DNA from: Streptomyces antioxidans
GTDB taxonomy: Bacteria; Actinomycetota; Actinomycetes; Streptomycetales; Streptomycetaceae
NCBI RefSeq assembly: GCF_000968685.2
Contig: NZ_LAKD02000033.1
Coordinates: 112,727-176,726 of the forward strand
Direction of reading: 5' to 3'
DNA length: 64,000 nucleotides
The notes beneath the pieces are model-generated. The model was not told the DNA's origin, ran no database searches, and saw only the letters and a list, made by a program, of their open reading frames with translations. Both the position numbers and the translations under genes were made by a program. This document shows, in pieces, positions 26,499-35,108 of this stretch; within the stretch, counting starts at the first letter, position 1; each line of letters begins with the position of its first letter.

Positions 26499-29027
26499 TC
26501 AGGCTCCGCGCAAGGTGGCACCCGTACGCTCAGCGGCCACCGACACCGCGGCGTCACGGGACGCGGCGATCTCCTCGGCGGTCAGCGTGCGGTCCGGCGC
26601 GCGGAAGCGCAGTGCGTAGGCCAGCGACTTACTGCCCTCGCCCAGCTGCTCACCGGTGAAGACGTCGAACAGGCGGAGGGATTCGAGCAGTTCCCCCGCG
26701 CCCTGGCGCAGCGCCGTCTCGACCTCGGCCGCGGGCACGGACGCGTCCACGACCAGCGCGACGTCCTGGGTGGCCACCGGGAACGTGGAGACGTGGGGCG
26801 CCTCCACACGGCCGGTGCCCGCCCGCTCCAGACGGTCGAGCTCGATCTCCATGGCACAGGTGCGCTCGGGCAGGCCCAGGGCCTTGGTGACCCGGGGGTG
26901 GAGCTCGCCCGCGTTGCCGACAAGGATCTCCTCGCCGTCGACGACGGTCAGCAGCGCGGCGCAGCGGCCCGGGTGCCACGGGTCCTGCTGGTCCTGGCGG
27001 ACGATCAGCTCGGCACCCGCCTCGCGGGCCACGACCCGGCCCGCCTCGATGGCGTCGGCCCAGCTCACCGGGGTGCCCGTGCCCCACCAACCGGCCTGCT
27101 CGCGGTCGCCCGCGAGGACGGCGGCGGCGCGGCGCGGCTGGTGCGGCAGCGCCGCGTCGAGCTCGCAGATCTGCTCGTCGGTGGGGCGGCGGTCGACGGG
27201 CAGGACGGCCGCGGGCGGCTCGTCACCGGTGGCGCGGAAGACCAGACCCGTCTCGAAGAGCGCGAGGTCGTGCTCGCCACGGCCGACATTGCGGCGCAGC
27301 GCGCCGAGCAGCCCGGGCAGCAGCGTCGTACGGAGCGCGGGCTCGGCGTCCGACAGCGGGTTGACCAGCCGGACCAGATCGCGCCGCGGATCGTCGGCGG
27401 CCAGCCCGAACTGGTCAAGGACCTCCTCGCCGAGGAACGGATAGTTCAGCGCCTCGACATATCCAGCCCCGGCCAGCGCCCGGCCGACCCGGCGGTGCAA
27501 CCGCTGACGCTCGGTCAGTCCGCGCCCGGCGGGGGGCTGGGGCAGGGTCGAGGGGAGGTTTTCGTACCCCTCGAGCCGGATGACCTCCTCGGCCAGGTCG
27601 TTGGGGTCGGTGAGGTCGGGCCGCCAGCTGGGCACGGTGACGGTGAGGTCGTCGGCGCCGTATACGTCACAGCCGATCTGCTGGAGCCTGCGCACCACGG
27701 TCTCGCGGCCGTACGACACCCCCGCGACCTTGTCCGGGTGGTCGGCGGGCAGCGTGATGGTGTGCGGGGCGCGGGGCGCGGTGATCTCGGTGACGCCCAC
27801 CTCCGCGGTGCCGCCCGCGAGCAGCACCAGCAGATCGACGGTGCGCTGCGCGGCGGCCGAGGTGGCCTCGGGGTCGACGCCGCGCTCGAACCGGCGGGAC
27901 GCCTCGGAGGACAGCTTGTGGCGGCGGGCGGTGCGGGCGACCGGGACCGGGGCGAAGTGGGCGGCCTCGATGACCACCTCGGTGGTGCCCGCCACCCGGC
28001 CGGACCCGGGGTCGGCGGCGGTGTCCGCGATCTCGGTGTTGGCGCCGCCCATCACTCCGGCGAGCCCGATGGGGCCGCCCTCGTCGGTGATGACGAGGTC
28101 TTCGGCGTCCAGCACGCGCTGGGTGCCGTCGAGCGTGGTGAGCTTCTCGCCCGGCTCCGCGCGGCGCACCCCGATCGCCCCGCTGACCCGGGAGCGGTCG
28201 TAGGCGTGCAGCGGCTGGCCCAGTTCGAGCATCACGTAGTTGGTGATGTCGACGGCGAGCGAGACCGGGCGCATCCCGGCCTTCTGGAGCCGGCGCTTGA
28301 GCCAGATCGGGGACTGCGCCTCGGGGTCGAGCCCGGTGACCGTGCGGGCGGTGAAGCGGTCGCAGCCGAGCGGATCGGCGACCTCGACCGGATAGCCGTG
28401 GCCGTTGGGCGCGGGCACGTCGAGGAGGGCCGGGTCGCGCAGCGGCAGCTCGTAGGCGGTCGCGGTCTCGCGGGCGACCCCGCGCAGCGACAGGCAGTAG
28501 CCCCGGTCCGGGGTGACGGCGATGTCAAGGACCTCGTCCACCAGCTCCAGCAGCTCGATGGCGTCGGTGCCGACCTCGTGCTCCGGCGGGAGCACGATGA
28601 TGCCGTGGGTGCCGTCGTCGCCCATGCCCAGCTCGTCGCTGGAGCAGATCATGCCGTGCGAGACCTTGCCGTAGGTCTTGCGCGCGGAGATCGCGAAGCC
28701 GCCGGGCAGCTCGGCGCCGGGCAGTACGACCACGACCTTGTCGCCGACCGCGAAGTTCCGGGCGCCGCAGACGATCTCCTGCGGCTCACCGGTGCCGTTC
28801 GCCCCACCGACGTCCACGGTGCAGAAGCGGATCGGCTTCTTGAAGCCCTCCAGCTCCTCGATGGTCCGCACCTGCCCGACGACCAGGGGGCCCTTGAGCC
28901 CGGCGCCAAGCTGCTCGACCGTCTCGACCTCGAGCCCGGCGGCGACGAGTTTGGCCTGTACGTCACGGCCGGTCTCACCGGCGGGCAGGTCGACGTACTC
29001 CCGCAGCCAAGAAAGCGGGACCCGCAT
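26499..29027 (-). CDS. pheT: Phenylalanine-tRNA ligase beta subunit
   Basis: The protein has 842 residues, full length for the bacterial beta chain. It begins with the MRVPLSWLREYVDLP segment and the tRNA-binding EMAP/OB domain. B3/B4 editing-domain and B5 regions follow (RFTARTVTGLDPEAQSPIWL, SSEASRRFERGVDPEA), and it ends with the ferredoxin-like anticodon-binding domain (STFPVATQDVALVVD onward). With PheS it forms the alpha2beta2 enzyme that charges tRNA-Phe. It shares one base with the pheS stop (TGATG). Confidence 0.97.
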   Translation of the reverse strand: MRVPLSWLREYVDLPAGETGRDVQAKLVAAGLEVETVEQLGAGLKGPLVVGQVRTIEELEGFKKPIRFCTVDVGGANGTGEPQEIVCGARNFAVGDKVVVVLPGAELPGGFAISARKTYGKVSHGMICSSDELGMGDDGTHGIIVLPPEHEVGTDAIELLELVDEVLDIAVTPDRGYCLSLRGVARETATAYELPLRDPALLDVPAPNGHGYPVEVADPLGCDRFTARTVTGLDPEAQSPIWLKRRLQKAGMRPVSLAVDITNYVMLELGQPLHAYDRSRVSGAIGVRRAEPGEKLTTLDGTQRVLDAEDLVITDEGGPIGLAGVMGGANTEIADTAADPGSGRVAGTTEVVIEAAHFAPVPVARTARRHKLSSEASRRFERGVDPEATSAAAQRTVDLLVLLAGGTAEVGVTEITAPRAPHTITLPADHPDKVAGVSYGRETVVRRLQQIGCDVYGADDLTVTVPSWRPDLTDPNDLAEEVIRLEGYENLPSTLPQPPAGRGLTERQRLHRRVGRALAGAGYVEALNYPFLGEEVLDQFGLAADDPRRDLVRLVNPLSDAEPALRTTLLPGLLGALRRNVGRGEHDLALFETGLVFRATGDEPPAAVLPVDRRPTDEQICELDAALPHQPRRAAAVLAGDREQAGWWGTGTPVSWADAIEAGRVVAREAGAELIVRQDQQDPWHPGRCAALLTVVDGEEILVGNAGELHPRVTKALGLPERTCAMEIELDRLERAGTGRVEAPHVSTFPVATQDVALVVDASVPAAEVETALRQGAGELLESLRLFDVFTGEQLGEGSKSLAYALRFRAPDRTLTAEEIAASRDAAVSVAAERTGATLRGA

Positions 29028-30157
29028 CAGATCTCCATCCCGAAGGGCCGGGTGAAGCGCACATCACCCTCGACCATGTCTCGCATGTCTTCCACGTTGT
29101 GCCGGAACATCAGCATCCGCTCGATGCCGAAGCCGAAGGCGAAACCGCTGTACCTGTCCGGGTCGACACCGCAGGCGATGAGCACCCGCGGGTTGACCAT
29201 CCCGCAGCCGCCCAGCTCGATCCAGCCCTCGCTGGAGCAGGTGCGGCAGGGCCGGTCCGGATTGCCCACGGACTCGCCGCGGCACACGTAGCACAACATG
29301 TCCATCTCGGCGGACGGCTCGGTGAACGGGAAGAAGTTCGGCCGCAGCCGGGTGGACATGCCCTCACCGAACAGCGCCCGCACCATGTGGTCGAGCGTGC
29401 CCTTGAGGTCGGCCATGGTCAGGCCCTCGTCGATGGCCAGCAGCTCGACCTGGTTGAAGACGGGGGTGTGGGTGGCGTCCAGCTCATCGGTGCGGTAGGT
29501 GCGGCCCGGGCAGATCACATAGATGGGCGGCTCGCGGTCGATCATCGACCGGATCTGCACCGGCGAGGTGTGGGTGCGCAGCACCACACCGGACCCCTCA
29601 GCGTCGCCGTCGCCCTTCGCGCCGCGCACGAAGAAGGTGTCCTGCATCTCGCGGGCGGGGTGGTCGGGCGGGAAGTTGAGCGCGTCGAAGTTGAACCACT
29701 CGGCCTCCACCTCGGGGCCCTCGGCCACCTCGTAGCCCATGGCCACGAAGACGTCCTCGATGCGCTCGGAGAACGTGGTGATCGGGTGGCGGGCACCGGC
29801 CGGGGTGCGGTCGTACGGCAGGGTGACGTCCACCGCCTCCTCGACCAGCACCCGGGCGTCCCGCTCCGCCTCCAGCTCCTCCTGGCGGGCCTTCAGCGCC
29901 TGGTTGACCTGGCCGCGGGCCTGGCCGACGCGCTTGCCCGCGTCCGCCTTGGCGTGCGGCGGCAGGGCGCCGATCTCGCGGTTGGCGAGCGCCAGCGGGG
30001 AGCGGTCGCCGGTGTGGGCGACCTTCACCTCGCGCAGCGCCTCGAGGTCCCCGGCGGCGGCGATGGCGGCAAGCGCCTCGTCCCGCCTGCGGGCGATCTC
30101 TTCCGGTTTCAGTGCCTCGACCTCGACAGGGTCGTACGACTTATTGGGTGCCGACAT
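29027..30157 (-). CDS. pheS: Phenylalanine-tRNA ligase alpha subunit
   Basis: The protein has 376 residues. An N-terminal coiled coil (about 10-90) binds tRNA, and the class II catalytic core carries ARHPITTFSERIEDVFVAMG, the motif 2 region LLRTHTSPVQIR and the C-terminal GFAFGFGIERMLMFRH (motif 3). The start is supported by GGGAAGAG upstream. It is the first gene of pheST. Confidence 0.97.
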   Translation of the reverse strand: MSAPNKSYDPVEVEALKPEEIARRRDEALAAIAAAGDLEALREVKVAHTGDRSPLALANREIGALPPHAKADAGKRVGQARGQVNQALKARQEELEAERDARVLVEEAVDVTLPYDRTPAGARHPITTFSERIEDVFVAMGYEVAEGPEVEAEWFNFDALNFPPDHPAREMQDTFFVRGAKGDGDAEGSGVVLRTHTSPVQIRSMIDREPPIYVICPGRTYRTDELDATHTPVFNQVELLAIDEGLTMADLKGTLDHMVRALFGEGMSTRLRPNFFPFTEPSAEMDMLCYVCRGESVGNPDRPCRTCSSEGWIELGGCGMVNPRVLIACGVDPDRYSGFAFGFGIERMLMFRHNVEDMRDMVEGDVRFTRPFGMEI

Positions 30158-30176
30158 CTCTTCCCGTGCTTCCGTT

Positions 30177-30215
30177 TGTCCCCCAGCTACCGCTGGGAGG
30201 TGCCCCCCGGCTGCG
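30177..30215 (-). repeat. REP-like hairpin in the pheS leader
   Basis: On the minus strand CCTCCCAGC-GGTA-GCTGGGGG forms a tight stem, flanked by GGGGGGCA. I recognise a very similar motif from intergenic positions in many Streptomyces genomes, so it is probably a dispersed element rather than a gene-specific attenuator. The remaining 160 bases of the leader show no T-box antiterminator motif. Confidence 0.55.
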
Positions 30216-30379
30216 CGACCCCGGCTCGACTGGCTGCGACCGCTGCGCCCCGTGCAGGGGACGCCAAAGGTGCCAAAGCCCGAGTCTAAGGGGCGCGCGA
30301 GGGGTGCTGTTCCGGGGGACGCCGCGCGACGGCCGCCGCGGTCGGGGTCCGCCCCGTGCTGGAGGAGCCCGTGGGTGGA

Positions 30380-31663
30380 TCAGGCCAGATAGGCCGGGGT
30401 GCCCACGGGCAGGGTAAATCGGAACTCCGCGCCGCCGCCGCGGGCCCGGTCGACGGTGATCGTGCCGCCGTGGGCCTCGACGATGCCCTTGACGATGTAG
30501 AGCCCCAGGCCGGTGCCGCCGCGCTTGCTGCCCCGCCAGAAGCGGGTGAAGACGCGGCTCATCGACTCCTCCGGGATACCGGGGCCCTCGTCGCTCACGA
30601 TGACGGCGGTCCTTTCGACAGTGGGGCTTTCGGTGGGGCTTTCAGCGGAGCCTTCCGCGACCGGCGTGGCCGACGTGGCTGGCGTAGCTGGTGTGTCTGG
30701 CCTGGCCGATGCGGGCGCTATATCAATAGTGACCGTTCCCTCACCGTGGCGCACCGCGTTTTCCAGCAGGTTGCCCAGCACCTGATCGATCTTGTCCGGA
30801 TCGGCCCACAGTCTGGGCAGCGGCCCCCTGACCCTGATCAGGAACCGCTCGGCGGTGTGCCCGGCCGCGGTGAGCGCCTGCACATGGCGGCGGACGGCGG
30901 CGGCGAGGTCCACGGGCTGGCGGCGCACCTCCAGCCGGCCGGAGTCGATCCGGGAGATGTCAAGCAGCTCGGCGATCAGCCGGGTGACCCGGTTGGCGTC
31001 GGCGTCGACGGTCTCCAGCATCAGCCGCTTCTGGTCGTCGGTGAACCGCTCCCACTTGGCCAGCAGCGTGGCCGTGAACCCCTTCACGGACGTCAGCGGC
31101 GAGCGCAGCTCATGGGCGACGGTCGCGATCAGCTCGGCATGGCTGCGCTCGGTGCGGCGGCGGGCCTCGGTGCCCCGCAGACAGACCACCACCCGGCGCA
31201 CCGGCCCGGTGGGCCGCTCGCGCACATAGCGGGCCGAGACCAGCACCTCGCGGCCGCCCGGCAGCAGTAGGTTCCGCTCGGGCTGACCGGCCCGGATGGC
31301 CAGCCCGCCATAGGGATCGGTCAGCGTCCACCAGCGCCGCCCGTCCAGGTCCTCTAACGGCAGGGCCACCTCGAGCCGACGGCCGATCGCGTCCGCGGGG
31401 TCGGTGGCGGTGATCCGGGCAGCCGCCGCGTTGAAGCATGTGACCAGGCCGGTCTCGTCGGCCACCACCAGGCCGTCGGGCAGGTCGTCGGGGTGCGGTG
31501 CGCGGGAGTGCGGCGCGCCGCCGGGCGCCGTGTGGTGCCCCTCGTGGTGGGCCTCGCCTTGCTCCCCGCCGGGCGGCTCCGCTCCGGTCGAATCCACTCC
31601 GGGCGGCTCCGCTCCGGGCGCACGGGCTTCGGCCGCCCTGGCGCCGGAGGCCCTGACGTCCAT
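30380..31663 (-). CDS. Sensor histidine kinase with PAS domain
   Basis: The protein has 427 residues from the ATG at 31663 with GAGAGGGGG upstream. An N-terminal acidic/Pro/His-rich stretch (about 1-55) precedes a PAS domain (about 57-150, LPDGLVVADETGLVTCFNAA). The HisKA box is HAELIATVAHELRSPLTSVK, and the ATPase domain has LLENAVRHG, SDEGPGIP and GTGLGLYIVKG. A roughly 40-residue Pro/Ala/Thr/Ser insertion separates the N and G1 boxes. No membrane helix is visible, so it senses a cytoplasmic signal. No response regulator lies next to it. Its place between pheS and the RNA methyltransferase is conserved in Streptomyces as I recall. Confidence 0.9.
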   Translation of the reverse strand: MDVRASGARAAEARAPGAEPPGVDSTGAEPPGGEQGEAHHEGHHTAPGGAPHSRAPHPDDLPDGLVVADETGLVTCFNAAAARITATDPADAIGRRLEVALPLEDLDGRRWWTLTDPYGGLAIRAGQPERNLLLPGGREVLVSARYVRERPTGPVRRVVVCLRGTEARRRTERSHAELIATVAHELRSPLTSVKGFTATLLAKWERFTDDQKRLMLETVDADANRVTRLIAELLDISRIDSGRLEVRRQPVDLAAAVRRHVQALTAAGHTAERFLIRVRGPLPRLWADPDKIDQVLGNLLENAVRHGEGTVTIDIAPASARPDTPATPATSATPVAEGSAESPTESPTVERTAVIVSDEGPGIPEESMSRVFTRFWRGSKRGGTGLGLYIVKGIVEAHGGTITVDRARGGGAEFRFTLPVGTPAYLA

Positions 31664-31707
31664 CCCCACACCCCCTCTCGGGTCCCCTCCCAGAGGGGGC
31701 AACCCTA

Positions 31708-32541
31708 CTAGGTCGATGTGACGGAGCGGCACCCTGCGGGAGCGCGCTGCGCACGAGCGGAGGCGTAGAGGCACACGGCGGCGGCCGTGGCGAGGTTGAG
31801 GCTCTCGGCCCTGCCGTGAATCGGAACGCGCACCACCTCGTCCGCGAGTGCGCGGGTAGCCTCCGGCAGGCCCCATGCCTCATTGCCGAAGATCCAGGCG
31901 GTGGGGGCGCCCAGCAGCCCGTCGTCCAGCTCGGAGTCCAGGTCCCGCTCGCCCGCCCCGTCCGCGGCCAGCACCCGCGCCCCAGCCTCCCGCAGCCCGC
32001 TCACCGCGCGCCCGACGGGTACGCCGACGGCGACGGGGAGGTGGAAGAGGGAGCCCACGGAGGCGCGTACGGCCTTGGGGTTGTACGGATCCACGGAGGC
32101 GTCCGTCAGCACCACCGCATCCGCCCCTGCGGCGTCGGCGCACCGCAGCACGGTTCCGGCGTTGCCGGGGTCGCGGACGTTCGCGAGCACGGCGACGAGC
32201 TTCGGCCGGGCGGCCAGGATCTCCTCGAACGGCGAGTCCAGGAAGCGGCACAGCCCGACGATGCCCTGGGGGGTGACCGTGTCGGACATCTCCGCGACCA
32301 CGTCATCGGCCGCGGTGAGCACCGGGACGTCCGCGGCGCGGGCGGCGTCAAGGATCTCCTGGTGCCGCCCGGCGGCCTCGGGGGTGACGTACACCTCCAC
32401 GAGATGCGCGATGGCCTCGCGTACGGCCTGCGGCCCCTCGACGATGAACCGCCGCTCCTTGCCGCGGAAGCTGCGCTTGGCCAGGCGCCGGGCGGCGGTG
32501 ACGCGTGGCGATCGCAGGGACGTCAATTCGGGGATCGCCAT
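31708..32541 (-). CDS. TrmH/SpoU family RNA 2'-O-methyltransferase
   Basis: The protein has 277 residues from the ATG at 32541. An N-terminal substrate-binding domain (RRLAKRSFRGKERRFIVEGP) is followed by the SPOUT knot with NVRDPGNAGTVLRCADAAG, IFGNEAWGLP and VRVPIHGRAESLNLATAAAV, the three TrmH motifs. It would methylate the 2'-O of a ribose in rRNA or tRNA. It lies 44 bases upstream of the kinase gene and downstream of the ribosomal protein operon, fitting a translation-linked role. Confidence 0.92.
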   Translation of the reverse strand: MAIPELTSLRSPRVTAARRLAKRSFRGKERRFIVEGPQAVREAIAHLVEVYVTPEAAGRHQEILDAARAADVPVLTAADDVVAEMSDTVTPQGIVGLCRFLDSPFEEILAARPKLVAVLANVRDPGNAGTVLRCADAAGADAVVLTDASVDPYNPKAVRASVGSLFHLPVAVGVPVGRAVSGLREAGARVLAADGAGERDLDSELDDGLLGAPTAWIFGNEAWGLPEATRALADEVVRVPIHGRAESLNLATAAAVCLYASARAQRAPAGCRSVTST

Positions 32542-32589
32542 GGGGTCGCGTGCGCTTTCTCGTGTGGTGGTGTGGTGATGGCAGGGGCC

Positions 32590-33140
32590 AGGGGTCTTCC
32601 CCCACCCCGCCCCTTCCCGAAACCGGGGCCAAGCCCCGGCCCCCGGAAGGAGCAGCGGCACACCCGGCCACGGGCATCGTCTCGGGGGCAGAAACGCACC
32701 CACCTGCGGGCCTCGTCCCGCAGGGCGAGTTCCCCCACCCCGCCCCGCCCCTTCCCGAAACCAGGGTCAAGCCCCGGCCCCCGGGAAGGGGCAGCGGCGC
32801 ACCCGGCCATGCCGGGGCAAGTCCCAGGCCCCGGCCGCAGGGGCAGCGGGACGCGTCCAGCCACAGGCGGCCGACCCGCGGAACAGAACCCACCCCCGTT
32901 GTGGGCAATCGTCCCGCGGGGCGGGACGGGTGGGCACAACCCGGCCACCGGCCCGCACCCGGGGGCGAAACCCCAAGCGGCACAACCCGGCCACCGGGCC
33001 GCACCCGAGGGCGAAACCCAAGGGCGCAGCGGGCGCACCCGCACAGCGGAACGGAAAGGCACGACCCGGCCGCCGGGGCGCCCTCAGGAGCGAGACCTCC
33101 AGCAGGCACGACCCGGCCGCCGGGGGCGCACCCGGGGCGT
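32590..33140. repeat. Repeat-filled intergenic region (two families)
   Basis: The 665-base gap between the methyltransferase and rplT contains two repeat types. First, inverted copies of the GC-rich unit seen at 24.2 kb, such as CCCGAAACCGGGGCCAAGCC at 32.62 and 32.75 kb. Second, four tandem 35-50 base units beginning GGCACAACCCGGCCACCGG or GGCACGACCCGGCCGCCGG (about 32.93-33.14 kb), two of them followed by GGGCGAAACCC. No coding frame is convincing. Confidence 0.75.
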
Positions 33141-33148
33141 TGATGTGG

Positions 33149-33184
33149 GTGGACCCGCAGGTGATGTCTCACCTGCGGGTCCAC
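33149..33184 (-). terminator. rplT terminator, perfect 16-bp stem
   Basis: GTGGACCCGCAGGTGA and TCACCTGCGGGTCCAC are exact reverse complements around the loop TGTC, 22 bases past the rplT stop. This is the end of the infC-rpmI-rplT operon. Confidence 0.92.
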
Positions 33185-33206
33185 TCGGCAACGCTCAGCG
33201 CAGCGC

Positions 33207-33590
33207 TTACGCGGCCTTCGGCGCGTTGACATCGCTCGGCAGCGCCTTCTGCGCAGCCTCCACCAGTGCCGCGAACGCATTCGCGTCGTTGACCGCGAGG
33301 TCCGCCAGAATCTTGCGGTCGACCTCGATGTTCGCGGCCTTCAGACCTTGGATGAAGCGGTTGTACGTCATGCCATTGGCGCGGGCAGCGGCGTTGATGC
33401 GCTGGATCCACAGCTGGCGGAAGTCGCCCTTGCGCTTCTTGCGGTCGTTGTAGTTGTAGACCAGGGAGTGGGTGACCTGCTCCTTGGCCTTGCGGTACAG
33501 GCGGGAGCGCTGGCCCCGGTAGCCGCTCGCCTGCTCGAGGATCGCCCGGCGCTTCTTGTGGGCGTTGACTGCCCGCTTGACGCGTGCCAC
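33207..33590 (-). CDS. rplT: Ribosomal protein L20
   Basis: The protein has 127 residues: MARVKRAVNAHKKRRAILEQ at the N terminus, the long basic helix GYRGQRSRLYRKAKEQ, and the globular RQLWIQRINAAARANGMTYN domain. L20 binds 23S rRNA early in 50S assembly and in several bacteria also represses its own operon by binding mRNA. It is the last gene of the operon. Confidence 0.97.
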   Translation of the reverse strand: MARVKRAVNAHKKRRAILEQASGYRGQRSRLYRKAKEQVTHSLVYNYNDRKKRKGDFRQLWIQRINAAARANGMTYNRFIQGLKAANIEVDRKILADLAVNDANAFAALVEAAQKALPSDVNAPKAA

Positions 33591-33673
33591 TTGTTAACTC
33601 CTTGTACGGGGCCGCGGGTGACTCACGCGGCCCGGAAACGAATAGGTCCCGGTCGGTCCCGGTCTGGCGCTCG

Positions 33674-33702
33674 CCTCGCCCCGCCACAGCAGCGGGGCGA
33701 GG
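33674..33702 (-). promoter_or_regulatory. Strong hairpin between rpmI and rplT
   Basis: CCTCGCCCCGC (33674-33684) and GCGGGGCGAGG (33692-33702) pair perfectly over 11 bases with a 7-base loop, immediately after the rpmI stop. A second GGCCGCG/CGCGGCC hairpin follows near 33.61-33.63 kb, just before rplT. They may limit readthrough, direct processing or serve L20 autoregulation. Confidence 0.6.
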
Positions 33703-33705
33703 GCG

Positions 33706-33900
33706 TCACTTGCCGAGAAGCTTCTTGATCTTCTTGGCGTCGGCAGGGGCCATCTCGACCGTTCCGGCCAGGCGGCGCGTCAGCGTGGACGGCTTGTGCT
33801 CGAGAAGGTGGCGGCGACCGGCGCGCTGGCGCACCACCTTGCCGGAGCCGGTGAGCTTGAAGCGCTTGCTGGCACCGCTGTGCGTCTTGTTCTTCGGCAT
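33706..33900 (-). CDS. rpmI: Ribosomal protein L35
   Basis: The protein has 64 residues: MPKNKTHSGASKRFKLTGSG and a basic middle (RQRAGRRHLLEHK), full length for L35. It starts at the ATG at 33900 between infC and rplT, the standard order. Confidence 0.97.
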   Translation of the reverse strand: MPKNKTHSGASKRFKLTGSGKVVRQRAGRRHLLEHKPSTLTRRLAGTVEMAPADAKKIKKLLGK

Positions 33901-34048
33901 GTCGCCGTCTCTCCTCGTCAGGGCGCTGTCCTGGCGGCCGTGGGCGCGGGGGTCACCGCGATCCGGGCATCCGGAAGCGTCATGTGTTTCGGTTGGTCTC
34001 CGGGGCCGTGCGGCTCCGGACGGGCGGTCGAGGCTCACGCCTCGGCCA

Positions 34049-34666
34049 TCACGCCTCGGCGGGCTCCTCGGCGGGCTCCTCGACGGAGCTGACGCCCTGG
34101 CGCTCCGCCTTGCGGGCGGCCTGCGCCTCGCGGGCTTCGGCCATCGCCTCGGTCTTCTTCTTGTGCGGACCGAGAACCATGATCATGTTGCGCCCGTCCT
34201 GCTTGGGGTTGGACTCCACGAAGCCCAGCTCCTGGACGTCCTCAGCGAGCCGCTGCAGCAGGCGGTAGCCCAGCTCGGGCCGGGACTGCTCACGGCCGCG
34301 GAACATGATCGTGATCTTGACCTTGTCGCCCTGCTTGAGGAACCGGACGACGTGACCCTTCTTGGTGTCGTAGTCGTGCGGGTCAATCTTCGGCCGGAGC
34401 TTCATCTCCTTGATGACCGTGTGCGCCTGGTTCTTGCGCGCCTCACGGGCCTTCATGGCCGACTCGTATTTGAACTTTCCGTAGTCCATGAGCTTGCAGA
34501 CCGGCGGACGGGCGTTCGCCGCCACCTCGACCAGGTCGAGGTCGTACTCCTGCGCAAGCTCCAGGGCCTTGGCAAGCGGCACAATGCCGACCTGCTCGCC
34601 ACTGGGACCGACGAGTCGCACCTCGGGGACGCGAATCCGGTCGTTGATGCGGGGCTCGGCGCTGAT
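34049..34666 (-). CDS. infC: Translation initiation factor IF-3, ATC start
   Basis: The protein has 205 residues when started at the ATC codon at 34666. The N domain begins SAEPRINDRIRVPEVRLVG, and the C domain carries KKGHVVRFLKQGDKVKITI. GAGGAGG sits 4 bases before the ATC, while no ATG or GTG with a ribosome site lies nearby; the nearest upstream GTG frame would add non-homologous residues. IF-3 genes commonly use ATT, ATC or similar starts, which lets IF-3 repress its own translation by rejecting such codons. The acidic tail (SSVEEPAEEPAEA) is actinobacterial. Confidence 0.93.
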   Translation of the reverse strand: MSAEPRINDRIRVPEVRLVGPSGEQVGIVPLAKALELAQEYDLDLVEVAANARPPVCKLMDYGKFKYESAMKAREARKNQAHTVIKEMKLRPKIDPHDYDTKKGHVVRFLKQGDKVKITIMFRGREQSRPELGYRLLQRLAEDVQELGFVESNPKQDGRNMIMVLGPHKKKTEAMAEAREAQAARKAERQGVSSVEEPAEEPAEA

Positions 34667-34751
34667 GGATCCTCCTCGGTTGCACCACGCGACCGCCTGG
34701 CGGACTGCCGCGTAAGTCTGTTTCGGTTGAGACCACCGCGCCGTGACGCAC

Positions 34752-34781
34752 AAAACGCCCCGGACGGTACACAGGCGGGGC
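34752..34781 (-). terminator. Candidate attenuator in the infC leader
   Basis: On the minus strand GCCCCG (34781-34776) and CGGGGC (34762-34757) form a 6-bp stem with a 13-base loop, followed by GTTTTGTG. T tracts are rare in this genome, so an intrinsic terminator about 90 bases before the infC start is plausible. The rest of the 440-base gap up to the DUF1844 gene presumably holds the divergent promoters; AT-rich TAGATAAATG at about 34.92 kb is a possible -10 region. Confidence 0.5.
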
Positions 34782-35108
34782 TCCTCATTGACCGGGAGCA
34801 CCGCCGCGACATCACCGCGGGGCGCAGCCTGACCGATGACCTGCCGACCCCGGGGGTCGGGAGGTGGGAGCTGGGGAGCCTCCACTTGTGGGCCGGACAC
34901 GCACGCGACCGGCCGGTCATTTATCTACGATACCAGCACCCGCGCGGGATGCTCACCTGCCGCTTGCCCGGCATCCGTTCCGGCCCCGCCGCTCTCTCCC
35001 GCACTCTGTCCCCGGCGTTTCCGTGAACTCACCCGCCCCGTGCCTACGGCCACGGGCGGACGCCTAGGCTGGAGCACCCCATCCCTCAGGAAGTGAGCCC
35101 CGACCACC

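Noticed and set aside
26187..29291. Long plus-strand frame of over 1000 codons opposite pheT
   Set aside because: Antisense shadow of pheT; composition is Arg/Gly/Val-rich with no homology.
30158..30379. T-box or Phe leader peptide in front of pheS
   Set aside because: No GGGTGGNACCGCG-type antiterminator and no run of Phe codons in a short frame were found.
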